NCBI GenBank assembly: GCA_036271315.1
Contig: DATBAV010000043.1
Span: 17,170-81,169 of the forward strand
Source of the DNA: VRUE01 sp036271315
GTDB taxonomy: Bacteria > Actinomycetota > Thermoleophilia > Solirubrobacterales > 70-9
Reading direction: 5' to 3'
Length of the DNA: 64,000 nucleotides
How positions within the stretch are numbered: the stretch's first letter is position 1; each line of letters begins with the position of its first letter. The notes under the pieces were generated by a model, which saw only the letters and a program-made list of their open reading frames with translations, did no database searches and was not told where the DNA came from. The position numbers and the translations under genes are program-made. Below are positions 1-8,077 of the stretch, piece after piece.

Positions 1-1181
1 GCGTCGGCGGCGCGGGCGACGAGGACGCGCTTGCCGCTGACCTCGACCGCGGCCAGCGCCTCGACCAGGGACTCGGCGACGAAGCGCTCGGGGACGATGT
101 CGGCTGCGATCCCGCTGCGAGCGAGTGCTCGGGCGGTGCCGGGGCCGATCGCGGCGACGGTGGTGCCGGCGAGGGAGCGAGCGTCGAGGCCGGCGGCCCG
201 CAGCGACTCGAAGAGCAGGCGGACCCCGTTGGGGCTGGTGAGGACGATCAGGGCGTAGTCGCCGATCTCGTCGACGGCACGCTTCGCTTCGTCGCTCTCG
301 ATCGTCGGCTCGATCCGGATCGCCGGCAGCTCGACCACCTCGGCGCCGAGGTTGCCCAAGGTCTTCGCCAGCCCACTGGCTTGGGCGCGAGCGCGGGTGA
401 CGACGACTCGACGGCCGTAGAGCGGCCGGCGCTCCAGCCAGGCGAGCGACTCGCGCCGCGCGACGACCGGGCCGACGACGATCAGGGCGGGGGCCTTGAT
501 CTGCTCGCGCTCGGCACGCTCGGCCAGCGTGCCGAGCGTGGCGACGACTGTGCGCTGGCCCTCCATCGTGCCGCGTTCGACCGCCGCCGCCGGCTCGTCG
601 GCGTCACGGCCGGCGGCGATCAAGGCGGCAGCGTTGTCGCTCAGGCGCTTGACGCCCATGTAGAAGACGAGCGTGCCGGGGAAGCGGGCGAGCGCCTCCC
701 AGTCGAGCGCGCTCTCCTCCTTCTCGGGGTCCTCGTGGCCGGTGATGAAGGCGACCGCGGAAGCGTCGTCGCGGTGGGTGACCGGGATGCCGGCGTAGGC
801 GCTGGCCGCGACCCCGGCCGTGATCCCCGGCACCAGCTCGAACTCGACTCCCGCTTCGCGCAGCACCTCGCCCTCCTCGCCGCCGCGGCCGAAGACGAAG
901 GGGTCGCCGCCCTTCAGTCGCACCACGCTCTTGCCGGACCGCGCCGCCTCGATCAGCCGCTCGCCAATCTCCTCTTGCGGCACCGAGGGCACGCCGGGCG
1001 CCTTGCCGACGTAGACCAGCTCGGCGTCCTCGCGTGCGCCGTCGAGCGCCCCGGGCGGGATCAGACGGTCGTAGTAGATCGCGTCTGCCGAGCCAATCAG
1101 CGCCAGCGATCTGGCCGTCATCAGCCCCGGGTCGCCGGGCCCGGCACCGACCAGGTAGACGACTCCCGCGCGAGCGCTCAC
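1..1181 (-). CDS. cobA/hemD: Uroporphyrinogen-III C-methyltransferase / uroporphyrinogen-III synthase fusion, 3' end outside window
   Basis: Bifunctional tetrapyrrole enzyme. The N-terminal part (about residues 1-245) methylates uroporphyrinogen III to precorrin-2 using SAM; the C-terminal part cyclises hydroxymethylbilane to uroporphyrinogen III. Read on the minus strand from the GTG at 1181, the first part shows VGAGPGDPGL, RLKGGDPFVFGRGGEE and VPGITA, the family's SAM and substrate loops. The second part starts near YGRRVVVTRARAQ and is HemD-like. It runs off the left edge of the window, so the C-terminus is not seen. The GTG start overlaps the hemC stop as GTGA, so translation is probably coupled. 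This is the last visible gene of the ccm-hem block. The fusion itself is known in actinobacteria and firmicutes. Confidence 0.93.
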   Translation of the reverse strand, partial: MSARAGVVYLVGAGPGDPGLMTARSLALIGSADAIYYDRLIPPGALDGAREDAELVYVGKAPGVPSVPQEEIGERLIEAARSGKSVVRLKGGDPFVFGRGGEEGEVLREAGVEFELVPGITAGVAASAYAGIPVTHRDDASAVAFITGHEDPEKEESALDWEALARFPGTLVFYMGVKRLSDNAAALIAAGRDADEPAAAVERGTMEGQRTVVATLGTLAERAEREQIKAPALIVVGPVVARRESLAWLERRPLYGRRVVVTRARAQASGLAKTLGNLGAEVVELPAIRIEPTIESDEAKRAVDEIGDYALIVLTSPNGVRLLFESLRAAGLDARSLAGTTVAAIGPGTARALARSGIAADIVPERFVAESLVEALAAVEVSGKRVLVARAAD

Positions 1182-2056
1182 GCCATCTCCTCGGCTCGGT
1201 CGAGCAGCTCGCGCGCGCCGGCGCCGATCAGCCGCTTGGCCAGCTCGGCACCGAGCGCGGTCGGCTCGGTCGAGTCGCCCTCGACGCTGTCGCGCACCCA
1301 CTCGCTGCCGTCGGGCAGGCCGGTGAAGGCGTCCAGCCGCATCCGGTCGTTCTGGGCATCGACCCGGCCGTGGACGCCGATCGGGCTGGCGCAGCCGGCG
1401 CCGAGCAGAGCGACCACGGTGCGCTCGGCGGTCAGCTCGCGCAGTGCCGCTTCGTCGACGATCGGGTCGACCAGGAGCAGAGCGTCCTCGTCCTCGGCGC
1501 GAATCTGCAACAGCAGCGAGCCCTGCCCCGCGGCCGGGGTCATCGCCTCCTCCGGAATCGGAAAGGCGATCTCCTCGGCCCGCCCAAGCCGGCGCAGCCC
1601 GGCGACCGCAAGCACGACCGCGTCGAGCTCGCCCTCGGCGAGCTTGCGCAAGCGGGTATCGACATTCCCATGCAGCTCGCTCACTTTCAGGTCCGGCCGC
1701 ACGGCGAGCAGCTGCGCCCGCCGCCGCAAGCTCGCGGTCCCCACCTTCGCCCCCTCGGGCACCTCATCGAGCGAAGCCCCAACCCCGATCCAAGCGTCCC
1801 GCGCATCCTCACGCTTCGGCACCGCCGCCAGCATCAGTCCCTCCGTCAACTCCGCCGGCAAATCCTTGGCCGAGTGAACCCCAATCTCCGCTTCGCCCCG
1901 CAAGAGCGCTTGCTCAACTCCCCGTACGAAGCGAGCCTTGTCGTCCGCACCTCCGTCGGATCCCACCTCCACCAGCTCAGCCCCCCCGAGCATCTCGCCG
2001 ACCTGCCCCGCCTGAGCCAGGGCAAGCTTGCTGCCGCGTGTAGCAATTCGAAGCAT
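1178..2056 (-). CDS. hemC: Hydroxymethylbilane synthase (porphobilinogen deaminase)
   Basis: Polymerises four porphobilinogen units into hydroxymethylbilane, the substrate of the HemD domain encoded next. The protein is 292 aa, normal for the family. It begins MLRIATRGSKLALAQ, the canonical N-terminus; the frame stays open further upstream, but that stretch lies inside palindromic repeat A and resembles nothing, so the ATG at 2056 was chosen. Visible motifs are GTASLRRRAQL, ELHGNVDTRLRKL and LLGAGCASPIGVHG; the Cys in the last one should carry the dipyrromethane cofactor. No Shine-Dalgarno is visible before the ATG. The 5' side is occupied by the arm of repeat A. The stop overlaps the start of the downstream gene. 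Confidence 0.96.
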   Translation of the reverse strand: MLRIATRGSKLALAQAGQVGEMLGGAELVEVGSDGGADDKARFVRGVEQALLRGEAEIGVHSAKDLPAELTEGLMLAAVPKREDARDAWIGVGASLDEVPEGAKVGTASLRRRAQLLAVRPDLKVSELHGNVDTRLRKLAEGELDAVVLAVAGLRRLGRAEEIAFPIPEEAMTPAAGQGSLLLQIRAEDEDALLLVDPIVDEAALRELTAERTVVALLGAGCASPIGVHGRVDAQNDRMRLDAFTGLPDGSEWVRDSVEGDSTEPTALGAELAKRLIGAGARELLDRAEEMA

Positions 2057-2069
2057 CAGCGTTCGTGTT

Positions 2070-2182
2070 GGGTCGATCCCGGTAGGGGTGAAACGTCTTG
2101 TACTTTTTGGGCAGGCGCTAGCGGCGTCAGCGGGCGACTCTCCACCCAAAAAGTTAAGTGGGACCCCTGCCGGGATCGACCC
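2070..2182. repeat. Palindromic repeat A (family A/B), between hemA and hemC
   Basis: Arms of 20 nt at 2070-2089 and 2163-2182 are complementary except for one position that would be G-U in RNA. The inside pairs again: CTTTTTGGG at about 2103 faces CCCAAAAAG at about 2145. Compared with repeat B (7960-8077, opposite orientation), the roughly 95-nt core aligns at about 80-85% identity by eye, including ACTTAACTTTTT, GGTGGAGAGTCG, CGCCGCTAGC and AAAAAGTACAAG. The outer arms are unrelated in sequence but still paired. The element supplies the hemA stop codon (TAA, 2154-2156) and the last codons of HemA, and leaves only 13 nt before the hemC start. Confidence 0.88.
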
Positions 2183-3494
2183 GACGCAGGGGGGTCACCT
2201 TCGAAGCGCTCTCCTCGGGCTCTGTCTCAACGTCCAGCCCAAAGAGCTCGCGCATGGCGCTGACGTAAAGGTAGGCCTCGTCGCTGCCTGCAGAGCGCTT
2301 GATCCGCAGCGTCGGCTCGTGCAACAGCCGCGAGGCGATCGCCTTGGCCATCACGCTCACCCGCTCGCGGTCGGTCTCGCTGAGGTCCTCCCAACGGCCG
2401 TCGTTCTCGGCCAGCACCCGGCGCACGACCTCGTCGGCCCGCTCGCGCAGGGCGGCGATCGTCGGCACCACCTCGAGCGAGGCGAGCCAGCGCTCGAAGC
2501 GGTCCTGCTCGGCGTCGATCAGGCGCTCGGCCCGGCGCGCCTCGGCCTCGCGGCCGCCGGTGTTGCGGGCGACGATCCGCTGGACGTCGTCGATGTCGTG
2601 CAGGCTGACCCCCGGAATCTCGCGGCAGGCCGGCTCGATGTCGCGCGGCACGGCGATGTCGACCAGCAGCAGCGGGCGCCCCTCGCGGGTCGCCATCACC
2701 TGCTCGAGGTCGTCGCGCTCGATGATGTGGTGCGGGGAGTTGGTCGCGGAGACGACGATGTCGGCCCGCTCGAGCTGCTCGGGCAGCTCCTCGAAGCGGA
2801 CGGCGTTGCCGTCGAAGCGCTGGGCGAGGCCGATCGCGCGGTCGTAGTGGCGGTTGGCGACGAAGACGGTGGCGACGCCGCGGCTGACCAGGGCGCGGGC
2901 GAGCAGCTCGGCGGTCTCGCCGGCACCGACGACGAGCACGCGGCGGTCGCTGAGATCGCCCAGCGTGCGCCGCGCCAGCTCGACCGCGACCGAGGGGATC
3001 GAGACGTTCTTCTCGCTGATCCCGGTCTCGTCGCGGGCGCGCCCCCCGGCGGCGAGGGCGCCGCGGAAGAGGCGGTTGAGGATCGGCCCGGTGCCGCCCT
3101 CGACCAGGGCGAGCTCGTAGGCGCGCTTGACCTGACCCTGGATCTCGGCCTCGCCGAGGATCATCGAGTCGAGCCCGGCGGTGACGCGGAAGAGGTGGCG
3201 GACGGCGTCGCCGGAGCGCAGCGAGTAGAGGTGGCCGAGTAGCTCGGTGGGGCGGATATCGGCCTGGCGGGTGAGCACGCCGAGCGCGGTCGACTCGGCC
3301 TCGACCGGGTCGGAGACGACGAGGTAGAGCTCGGTGCGGTTGCAGGTCGAGATCGCCGCCGCCTCGTGGATGCCGGCGACCTCGGTCAGCTCGCGCAGGG
3401 CGCCGGCGGCGCGGCCCTCGGTCAGCGAGAGCCGCTCGCGCAGGTCGAGCGGGGCGGTCTTGTGCGAGACGCCCAGGGCCAGAAGCTCAGACAT
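2154..3494 (-). CDS. hemA: Glutamyl-tRNA reductase
   Basis: Reduces glutamyl-tRNA(Glu) to glutamate-1-semialdehyde with NADPH, the first step of the C5 pathway to heme. The protein is 446 aa. The N-terminus MSELLALGVSHKTAPLDL is typical, and the catalytic Cys lies in STCNRTELY. The NADPH domain has RRVLVVGAGETAELLARAL, and a C-terminal helical dimerisation region follows. The ATG at 3494 overlaps the upstream ccmD-like stop by 8 nt. The last residues (about VDPGRGPT) and the stop codon come from palindromic repeat A, so the native C-terminus has probably been replaced or extended. Its place directly after ccm genes suggests shared control of heme supply and cytochrome c assembly. Confidence 0.96.
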   Translation of the reverse strand: MSELLALGVSHKTAPLDLRERLSLTEGRAAGALRELTEVAGIHEAAAISTCNRTELYLVVSDPVEAESTALGVLTRQADIRPTELLGHLYSLRSGDAVRHLFRVTAGLDSMILGEAEIQGQVKRAYELALVEGGTGPILNRLFRGALAAGGRARDETGISEKNVSIPSVAVELARRTLGDLSDRRVLVVGAGETAELLARALVSRGVATVFVANRHYDRAIGLAQRFDGNAVRFEELPEQLERADIVVSATNSPHHIIERDDLEQVMATREGRPLLLVDIAVPRDIEPACREIPGVSLHDIDDVQRIVARNTGGREAEARRAERLIDAEQDRFERWLASLEVVPTIAALRERADEVVRRVLAENDGRWEDLSETDRERVSVMAKAIASRLLHEPTLRIKRSAGSDEAYLYVSAMRELFGLDVETEPEESASKVTPLRRVDPGRGPT

Positions 3495-3720
3495 CGGCGC
3501 TGACCTCCTCGCGCTCGCTGGCCGCGGCCTCGCCCTCGGCACGATGCTCGGCGAAGCTGGCGAGCTCGCGCAACTCCTTCTCCATCCGCTGTAGTTTGCT
3601 CGCCATGATCGCGACGTAGATCACGATCAGGACCAGGAAGACGACGTAGGCGCCGGCGACGTACTTGCCGGCATCATCGAGTGGCAGGGCCGGCGTCTCG
3701 GCCAGGAGCAAGCCAATCAC
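3487..3720 (-). CDS. ccmD: CcmD-like small membrane protein
   Basis: A 77-aa protein with one hydrophobic segment, about residues 18-41 (GKYVAGAYVVFLVLIVIYVA), followed by a charged amphipathic helix (KLQRMEKELREL) and an acidic tail. Size, topology and position right after ccmC match CcmD, the small adaptor that releases heme-loaded CcmE from CcmABC in system I cytochrome c maturation. The match rests mainly on topology and synteny because CcmD is poorly conserved. The start at 3720 lies directly next to the ccmC stop codon at 3721-3723, and its 3' end overlaps hemA by 8 nt. Confidence 0.75.
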   Translation of the reverse strand: MIGLLLAETPALPLDDAGKYVAGAYVVFLVLIVIYVAIMASKLQRMEKELRELASFAEHRAEGEAAASEREEVSADV

Positions 3721-4446
3721 CTAGCTCACCTCCGGCGCGACCCGCGAGCTGCCCCCGCCCGAGGCCGGCGCGTCGAGGGCGCGGCGCAGCCGCTTGAGCT
3801 GGCCCGAGGTGCTCTTCGCGGTCAGCTCGAGCTTGACCAGGGTCACCCAGAGCAGCGCCGTCGCCGCGAGGCAGACGAGGAAGGTGAACATCATCGAGCC
3901 GGGCAGGCCGCCGTTGGCGGTGGCGAAGACGCGGGGGTGAACGAGGCTCTGCGCCATCCGCACCGCCATGAAGTTGAGCGGCACGAAGGCGCCGGCAGTG
4001 ACGGCGAAGACCGAGGCGTAGCGGGCTTGGCGCTCGGGATCCTCGATCGCGTAGCGGAAGGGGTAGTAGGTCGCGTACATCAGGAAGACGATCAGGAAGC
4101 TGACCAGGGTCGGCTCGTCCCAGACCCACCAGTGGCCCCATGAGGCCTTGGCCCAGATCGAGCCGGTGACCAGCACGGCGACGCCGAAGATCACCGACAT
4201 GTGGATCGAGACGTAGGAGTAAGCGTCCCACTTGCGGTTGCCGCTGCGCAGGTGGCAGATCGCGAAGATTCCGCCGATGACGAAGCCGATCAGCGCCGTG
4301 ATCGCCAGCGGCACGTGCAGGTAGAAGATCTTCTGGATGAAGCCCTGGTCGGCGTCGAGCGGCGCGTAGAAGAAGACCAGCGAGAGCGCAGCGGCGATCC
4401 CCACGACGGTCGCGATCGAGAGGGGTCTGAGTCCTTTGCCGTACAT
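3721..4446 (-). CDS. ccmC: Heme exporter / cytochrome c maturation protein CcmC
   Basis: A 241-aa polytopic membrane protein with six predicted transmembrane segments and the tryptophan-rich heme-handling motif WGHWWVWDEP. Conserved His residues flank it (FYLHVPLAI before, SLVHPRVF after). CcmC binds heme at the outer face of the membrane and loads it onto CcmE. The C-terminus has a charged cytoplasmic tail (KRLRRALDAPASGGGSS). It sits between ccmB and the ccmD-like gene on one strand. CcmE, CcmF and CcmH are not in the window. The ATG at 4446 is the only good start. Confidence 0.93.
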   Translation of the reverse strand: MYGKGLRPLSIATVVGIAAALSLVFFYAPLDADQGFIQKIFYLHVPLAITALIGFVIGGIFAICHLRSGNRKWDAYSYVSIHMSVIFGVAVLVTGSIWAKASWGHWWVWDEPTLVSFLIVFLMYATYYPFRYAIEDPERQARYASVFAVTAGAFVPLNFMAVRMAQSLVHPRVFATANGGLPGSMMFTFLVCLAATALLWVTLVKLELTAKSTSGQLKRLRRALDAPASGGGSSRVAPEVS

Positions 4447-4480
4447 GCCTGAGTTTGGGCGGTGGGAGGCGCCCTGCCCG

Positions 4481-5161
4481 CTAGTCCTCCAGGAGGAAAT
4501 CGAATACGGCCCAGCCGAGCAGGAGGAAGATCAGATCGTATAGGGAGAGCACCGCCAGCCAGCTTCCGAAGCGGTGGTAACTGACTCCGCCCGAGGCGAG
4601 CAGGGGCTCGCTGGCGCCCGTGGCGGCGATCATCAGCGGCACGACGAGCGGCAGTAGAACTAGTGGCCCAAGCAGGTCGCGGGCGCGGGAGTGCACCGCC
4701 ATCGAGGAGATCAGGGTGCCGGTGGCGGCGATGCCGAGGTCGGCGAGCAGCAGCACAGCGACGAGCGGCCCGAGCGCCGCGGCGGAGCCGAGGAAGAAGA
4801 GGGCGAAGATCGGCACGACGACCAGCTCCAGCACGGCGAGGTAGGCGAAGAGCGCCGTCGCCTTGGCGGCGAAGAGGGCGCTGCGGTCGATCGGGGCGAG
4901 GCGGATCGCATCGAAGCCGCCCTCCTCGCGCTCGGCGACGAAGAGGCGGTTGACCCCGAGCAGGGCGGCGAAGAGCAGCGTCGCCCAGAGCACCCCGGCG
5001 GCGAGGCTGCCCGAGAGCTGGGTGCGGTCGAGGCCGAAGCGGAAGATGACGAAGGTGGTGGTGGCGAAGAGAGCCATAGCTGGCAGCGACTGCATGGTGC
5101 GCAGCTCCGCCCGCAGGTCCTTGGCGAGGATCGTCACGTAGGCAACCCGCGAAGGCGTCAT
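4481..5161 (-). CDS. ccmB: Heme exporter protein CcmB (ABC permease)
   Basis: A 226-aa membrane protein with about six transmembrane segments and the family's N-terminal ILAKDLRAELRTMQSLPAM region. The EEGGFDAIRLAPIDRSALFAAK loop is typical of CcmB. It is the permease partner of CcmA in the CcmABCD complex. The ATG at 5161 overlaps the ccmA stop as ATGA, so it is translationally coupled to ccmA. A 34-nt spacer separates it from ccmC. Confidence 0.93.
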   Translation of the reverse strand: MTPSRVAYVTILAKDLRAELRTMQSLPAMALFATTTFVIFRFGLDRTQLSGSLAAGVLWATLLFAALLGVNRLFVAEREEGGFDAIRLAPIDRSALFAAKATALFAYLAVLELVVVPIFALFFLGSAAALGPLVAVLLLADLGIAATGTLISSMAVHSRARDLLGPLVLLPLVVPLMIAATGASEPLLASGGVSYHRFGSWLAVLSLYDLIFLLLGWAVFDFLLED

Positions 5162-5826
5162 GCCGACACCGCCCGCCCGCCCGCCTCGAGCCGCAGCACC
5201 TGGTCGGCCTCGGCTTCGAAGCGCTCGGGGTCGTGGCTGACGATGACGCGGGTGCGCCCGGCGCCCGGGCCGATCAGCGCCCGGGCCAGCTCGCGGCCCT
5301 CGGCGTCGAGGTTGGAGTCGGGCTCGTCGAGCAGCAGCAGCTCGGGCCGGTGCAGGACGCAGCGGCAGATCGCCAGGCGCTGGCGCATCCCGGCCGAGAG
5401 CTCGCCGACCCGCTGCTCGGCCCGGCGCTCCATCCCGACCGCGGCGAGCAGCTCGGCGATCCGCGCCTCGCCGGCCTCGCCCACGAGCCCATGCAGGCGG
5501 GCGTGGAAGCGCAGATTCTCGCGGCCGCTGAGGTCGCGGTAGAGCAGCGGCTCGTGGCCGAGGAAGCCGATCTTGCCGCGCAGCTTCCAGGCCTCGCCCG
5601 GCAGCGAGCAGCCCAGCGCCCGCACCTCGCCGCCGCTCGGCCGCAGTAGGGTGGCGAGGATGCGCAGCAGCGTCGTCTTGCCGGCCCCATTGGGACCGAG
5701 CACGAGCAGCGTCTCGCCGCGCCCGAGCCGCAACCCGACGCCGTCGAGCGCCGTCCGTTCACCGTAGTCGCGGCGCAGCCCGGCGAGGCTCAGCGCCGGC
5801 TCGTCTGTCGCCTGACCGGGCTCCAC
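5158..5826 (-). CDS. ccmA: Heme exporter ATP-binding protein CcmA
   Basis: ABC-type ATPase of the CcmABCD complex, which powers release of holo-CcmE. Walker A GPNGAGKTTLLRIL, signature LSAGMRQRLAICR, Walker B LLLLDEPDSNLD and the switch His in VIVSHDPERF are all present. The GTG start at 5826 (VEPGQATDEPALSL) gives 222 aa. A TTG at 5886 would add a poorly conserved Ser/Pro-rich extension, and neither start has a clear Shine-Dalgarno. It heads the minus-strand ccm-hem operon, with a divergent methyltransferase gene starting 117 nt away. Confidence 0.92.
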   Translation of the reverse strand: MEPGQATDEPALSLAGLRRDYGERTALDGVGLRLGRGETLLVLGPNGAGKTTLLRILATLLRPSGGEVRALGCSLPGEAWKLRGKIGFLGHEPLLYRDLSGRENLRFHARLHGLVGEAGEARIAELLAAVGMERRAEQRVGELSAGMRQRLAICRCVLHRPELLLLDEPDSNLDAEGRELARALIGPGAGRTRVIVSHDPERFEAEADQVLRLEAGGRAVSA

Positions 5827-5942
5827 CGCTGGGATTCTGAAGGTAGGCGGTGGCAGGCGGGGGAGCGGCGATGATGACGACCGCAATCGACCAGGGTGCT
5901 GCGCCTCCCAGGTTGGTTTGCTCGCGGTACGCTTTGAGTTTC

Positions 5943-6677
5943 ATGAGCGATCAGCCACCAATCCTCAACGAGGTCGACACTTACGGCCCCGTCTATATGC
6001 GGGTTGCCAACCAGCTCGGCCGCTACGAGGGCAACGAGGAGGAGGCGCCGCTGGCGATGGAGCTGCTTGGCGTCAAGCCGGGCGACCGCGTCGTCGACGC
6101 AGGCTGCGGCCTCGGCCGTTTCGTCGCTGCCCTCGCCGACAACGGGATCGACGCGGTCGGCGTCGACATCTCAGAGATCGCGATCGTCGCAGCAAAGCGG
6201 GAGTACCCCGGGCCGACCTACTACGTCGTCGACCTGATGCAGCCGCTGCCGCCGGAGCTGAAGGGCTTCGACGGCCTGGTCAGCCTTTCCTCGAGCTTCG
6301 GTTTCGGCGAGACGGTGGCCGAGGACGAAGCGATGATGCGCGCCTACCACGGGATGCTTCGCCCCGGCGGCAAGATGGCGATGGAGCTCTCCGACCTGGA
6401 GCGCTCGCGCTACCGGCTCAAAACCGACGAGGGCGTAGTCGAGCGCGAGACCAACGGCGTGCAGGAAACGCTCGACGTCAACTTCTCAACCGGGATGCTG
6501 CACGTGCACTACGTCTACGGTGACGACGTGGTCGACTCGCGCATCCGCATGTACGAGGCGGAGGATCTGGAGCGGATGGCGGTCGAGGCGGGCTTTCGCG
6601 ATGTCGAGCACTACGGCAACTTCGCCGGCGGGCCGAAGCGGCCCGAGGACCGGCTGGTCCTCGTCGCCACGGCATGA
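5943..6677 (+). CDS. Class I SAM-dependent methyltransferase
   Basis: A 244-aa soluble protein with a Rossmann methyltransferase fold: motif I VVDAGCGLGRFVAAL (about residues 55-70), an acidic motif II region AVGVDISEIA, and post-motif MLRPGGKMAMEL. The C-terminal part (YEAEDLERMAVEAGFRDVEHYG) is typical of small-molecule methyltransferases of the UbiE/cyclopropane-like group. The substrate is not evident. The ATG at 5943 (MSDQPPILNEVD) was chosen; the upstream in-frame extension overlaps the divergent ccmA promoter region. It ends 22 nt before an ATP-grasp ligase gene, so the two probably act in one pathway. Confidence 0.82.
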   Translation: MSDQPPILNEVDTYGPVYMRVANQLGRYEGNEEEAPLAMELLGVKPGDRVVDAGCGLGRFVAALADNGIDAVGVDISEIAIVAAKREYPGPTYYVVDLMQPLPPELKGFDGLVSLSSSFGFGETVAEDEAMMRAYHGMLRPGGKMAMELSDLERSRYRLKTDEGVVERETNGVQETLDVNFSTGMLHVHYVYGDDVVDSRIRMYEAEDLERMAVEAGFRDVEHYGNFAGGPKRPEDRLVLVATA

Positions 6678-6699
6678 CCGCCGGGCGGGAAGAGCTGCG

Positions 6700-7962
6700 A
6701 TGACCGTGCACGGCGCGGCGGTTGTCGTCGACGCCTACTCGACCGGCGCGCGTCTGGCGCCGCGCTTCGCCGCCGCCGGCCTGCCAGTCGTCCATGTGCA
6801 GAGCAGTTCCAGCCTGCCCGAGTTCTACCTGCGCGCCTTCCGCGCCGGCGATTTCGTCGAGAATGTCATTCACGATGGAGACCTCGAGGCGACCGCGGCG
6901 CGGCTCGCCGTACACGAGCCGGCCTTTGTCGTCGTCGGCGCCGAGCCCGGCGTGCCGCTGGCCGATGCGCTCAGCGAGCGGCTCGGCCTGCCTTCCAACG
7001 GCAGCGCCCAGAGCGCCGCGCGGCGCGACAAGAACGCGATGTCCGAAGCGCTGCGCACCGCCGGCCTGCGCACAGCGGAAGCGCTGAAGACCGCTGAGGC
7101 GAGCGCGGCGGTCGCCTGGGCCGCCCAGCGCGGCGGCGCCCCGGTCGTGGTCAAACCGCTCGACAGCGCCGGCACCGACGGGGTCAGCATCTGCCACGAC
7201 GCGGCGGCGATCGAGGCCGCCTTCGCCGCCAACCTCGGCCGGCCCAACGCCCTGCACGGCGCCAACGATCAGCTGCTGGTGCAGGAGTTGCTGGAGGGCA
7301 CCCAGCTCTTCGTCAACTCGATCAGCTGGGACGGTGTCCACCACGTCTCCGAGGTCTGGCGCGACAACAAGCTGCGCGCCGGCGCCAACTTCATCTACGA
7401 CTACGAGGAGCTGCTGCCGCGCCACGGCGAGCAGCAGGACCAGGTCGTGCCCTACGTCGAATCCGTGCTCGACGCGCTCGGCATCCGCTTCGGGCCCGCC
7501 CACACCGAGGTGATGCTGACCGCGGCCGGGCCGGCGCTGGTCGAGTCGGGGGCGCGCATGCACGGCTCGGTCCCCGACGAGATCGTCGACCGCTGCACGC
7601 CCAGCCACCAGACGCTTACCGCCGAGGCCTACCTCGATCCCAAATCGGTCGCGCGCCGTGCCCAGCAGCCCTACGAGCTGGCGGCCGGCGCCTACTGCGT
7701 GATGCTGATCTCCCAGCACGAAGGGCGGATTGTCGACGACGCCGGCATGCGCGAGATCGAAGCGCTGCCCTCATTCGCCGGCACGATCTCGATGCTCGGC
7801 CCCGGCGACCTGCTGAAAAAGACCGTCGACCTCTTTTCCTGCCCGGGGATCATCTACCTGGTCGATCCCGACCGCGATCGGCTCAAAGTCGACTACGACC
7901 GCATCCGCGAGCTCGACGCCTCAGGCGCCGTCTTCGAGCTTGAGCAACTAGTCGCCTCCTGA
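6700..7962 (+). CDS. ATP-grasp family carboxylate-amine ligase
   Basis: A 420-aa ATP-grasp enzyme: an N-terminal pre-ATP-grasp fold (MTVHGAAVVVDAYSTG), the ATP-binding strand GGAPVVVKPLDSAGTDGVSI, QELLEGTQLFVNSISW, and the metal-binding end HTEVMLTAAGPALVESGAR. This architecture resembles amino-acid and peptide ligases of natural-product pathways (BtrJ and L-amino-acid ligase relatives), which activate a carboxylate as an acyl phosphate. The substrate is unknown. It lies just behind a SAM methyltransferase gene. The stop codon TGA (7960-7962) is the first part of palindromic repeat B. Confidence 0.82.
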   Translation: MTVHGAAVVVDAYSTGARLAPRFAAAGLPVVHVQSSSSLPEFYLRAFRAGDFVENVIHDGDLEATAARLAVHEPAFVVVGAEPGVPLADALSERLGLPSNGSAQSAARRDKNAMSEALRTAGLRTAEALKTAEASAAVAWAAQRGGAPVVVKPLDSAGTDGVSICHDAAAIEAAFAANLGRPNALHGANDQLLVQELLEGTQLFVNSISWDGVHHVSEVWRDNKLRAGANFIYDYEELLPRHGEQQDQVVPYVESVLDALGIRFGPAHTEVMLTAAGPALVESGARMHGSVPDEIVDRCTPSHQTLTAEAYLDPKSVARRAQQPYELAAGAYCVMLISQHEGRIVDDAGMREIEALPSFAGTISMLGPGDLLKKTVDLFSCPGIIYLVDPDRDRLKVDYDRIRELDASGAVFELEQLVAS

Positions 7963-8077
7963 AAGCCCGCCCGGCAGGGGTTCCACTTAACTTTTTCGGT
8001 GGAGAGTCGCTGCGCTGGCGCCGCTAGCTCACGACGAAAAAGTACAAGGCGTTCCACCCCTGTCGGGCGGGCTTTCA
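7960..8077. repeat. Palindromic repeat B (family A/B), between convergent genes
   Basis: Arms of 22 nt at 7960-7981 and 8056-8077 are complementary with a single G-U-type mismatch. The inner stem CTTTTTCG/CGAAAAAG matches repeat A's CTTTTTGG/CCAAAAAG with a compensatory C-to-G swap on both sides. The palindrome runs exactly from the TGA stop of the ATP-grasp gene to the TCA (reverse-strand stop) of the aldehyde dehydrogenase. A bidirectional terminator role is possible, but the conserved 95-nt core shared with repeat A goes beyond what a terminator needs. Confidence 0.88.

Noticed and set aside
2070..8077. Repeats A and B as ordinary Rho-independent terminators
   Set aside because: Their stems enclose 73-nt conserved cores and A lies within an operon with coding function for hemA; simple terminators do not share internal sequence.
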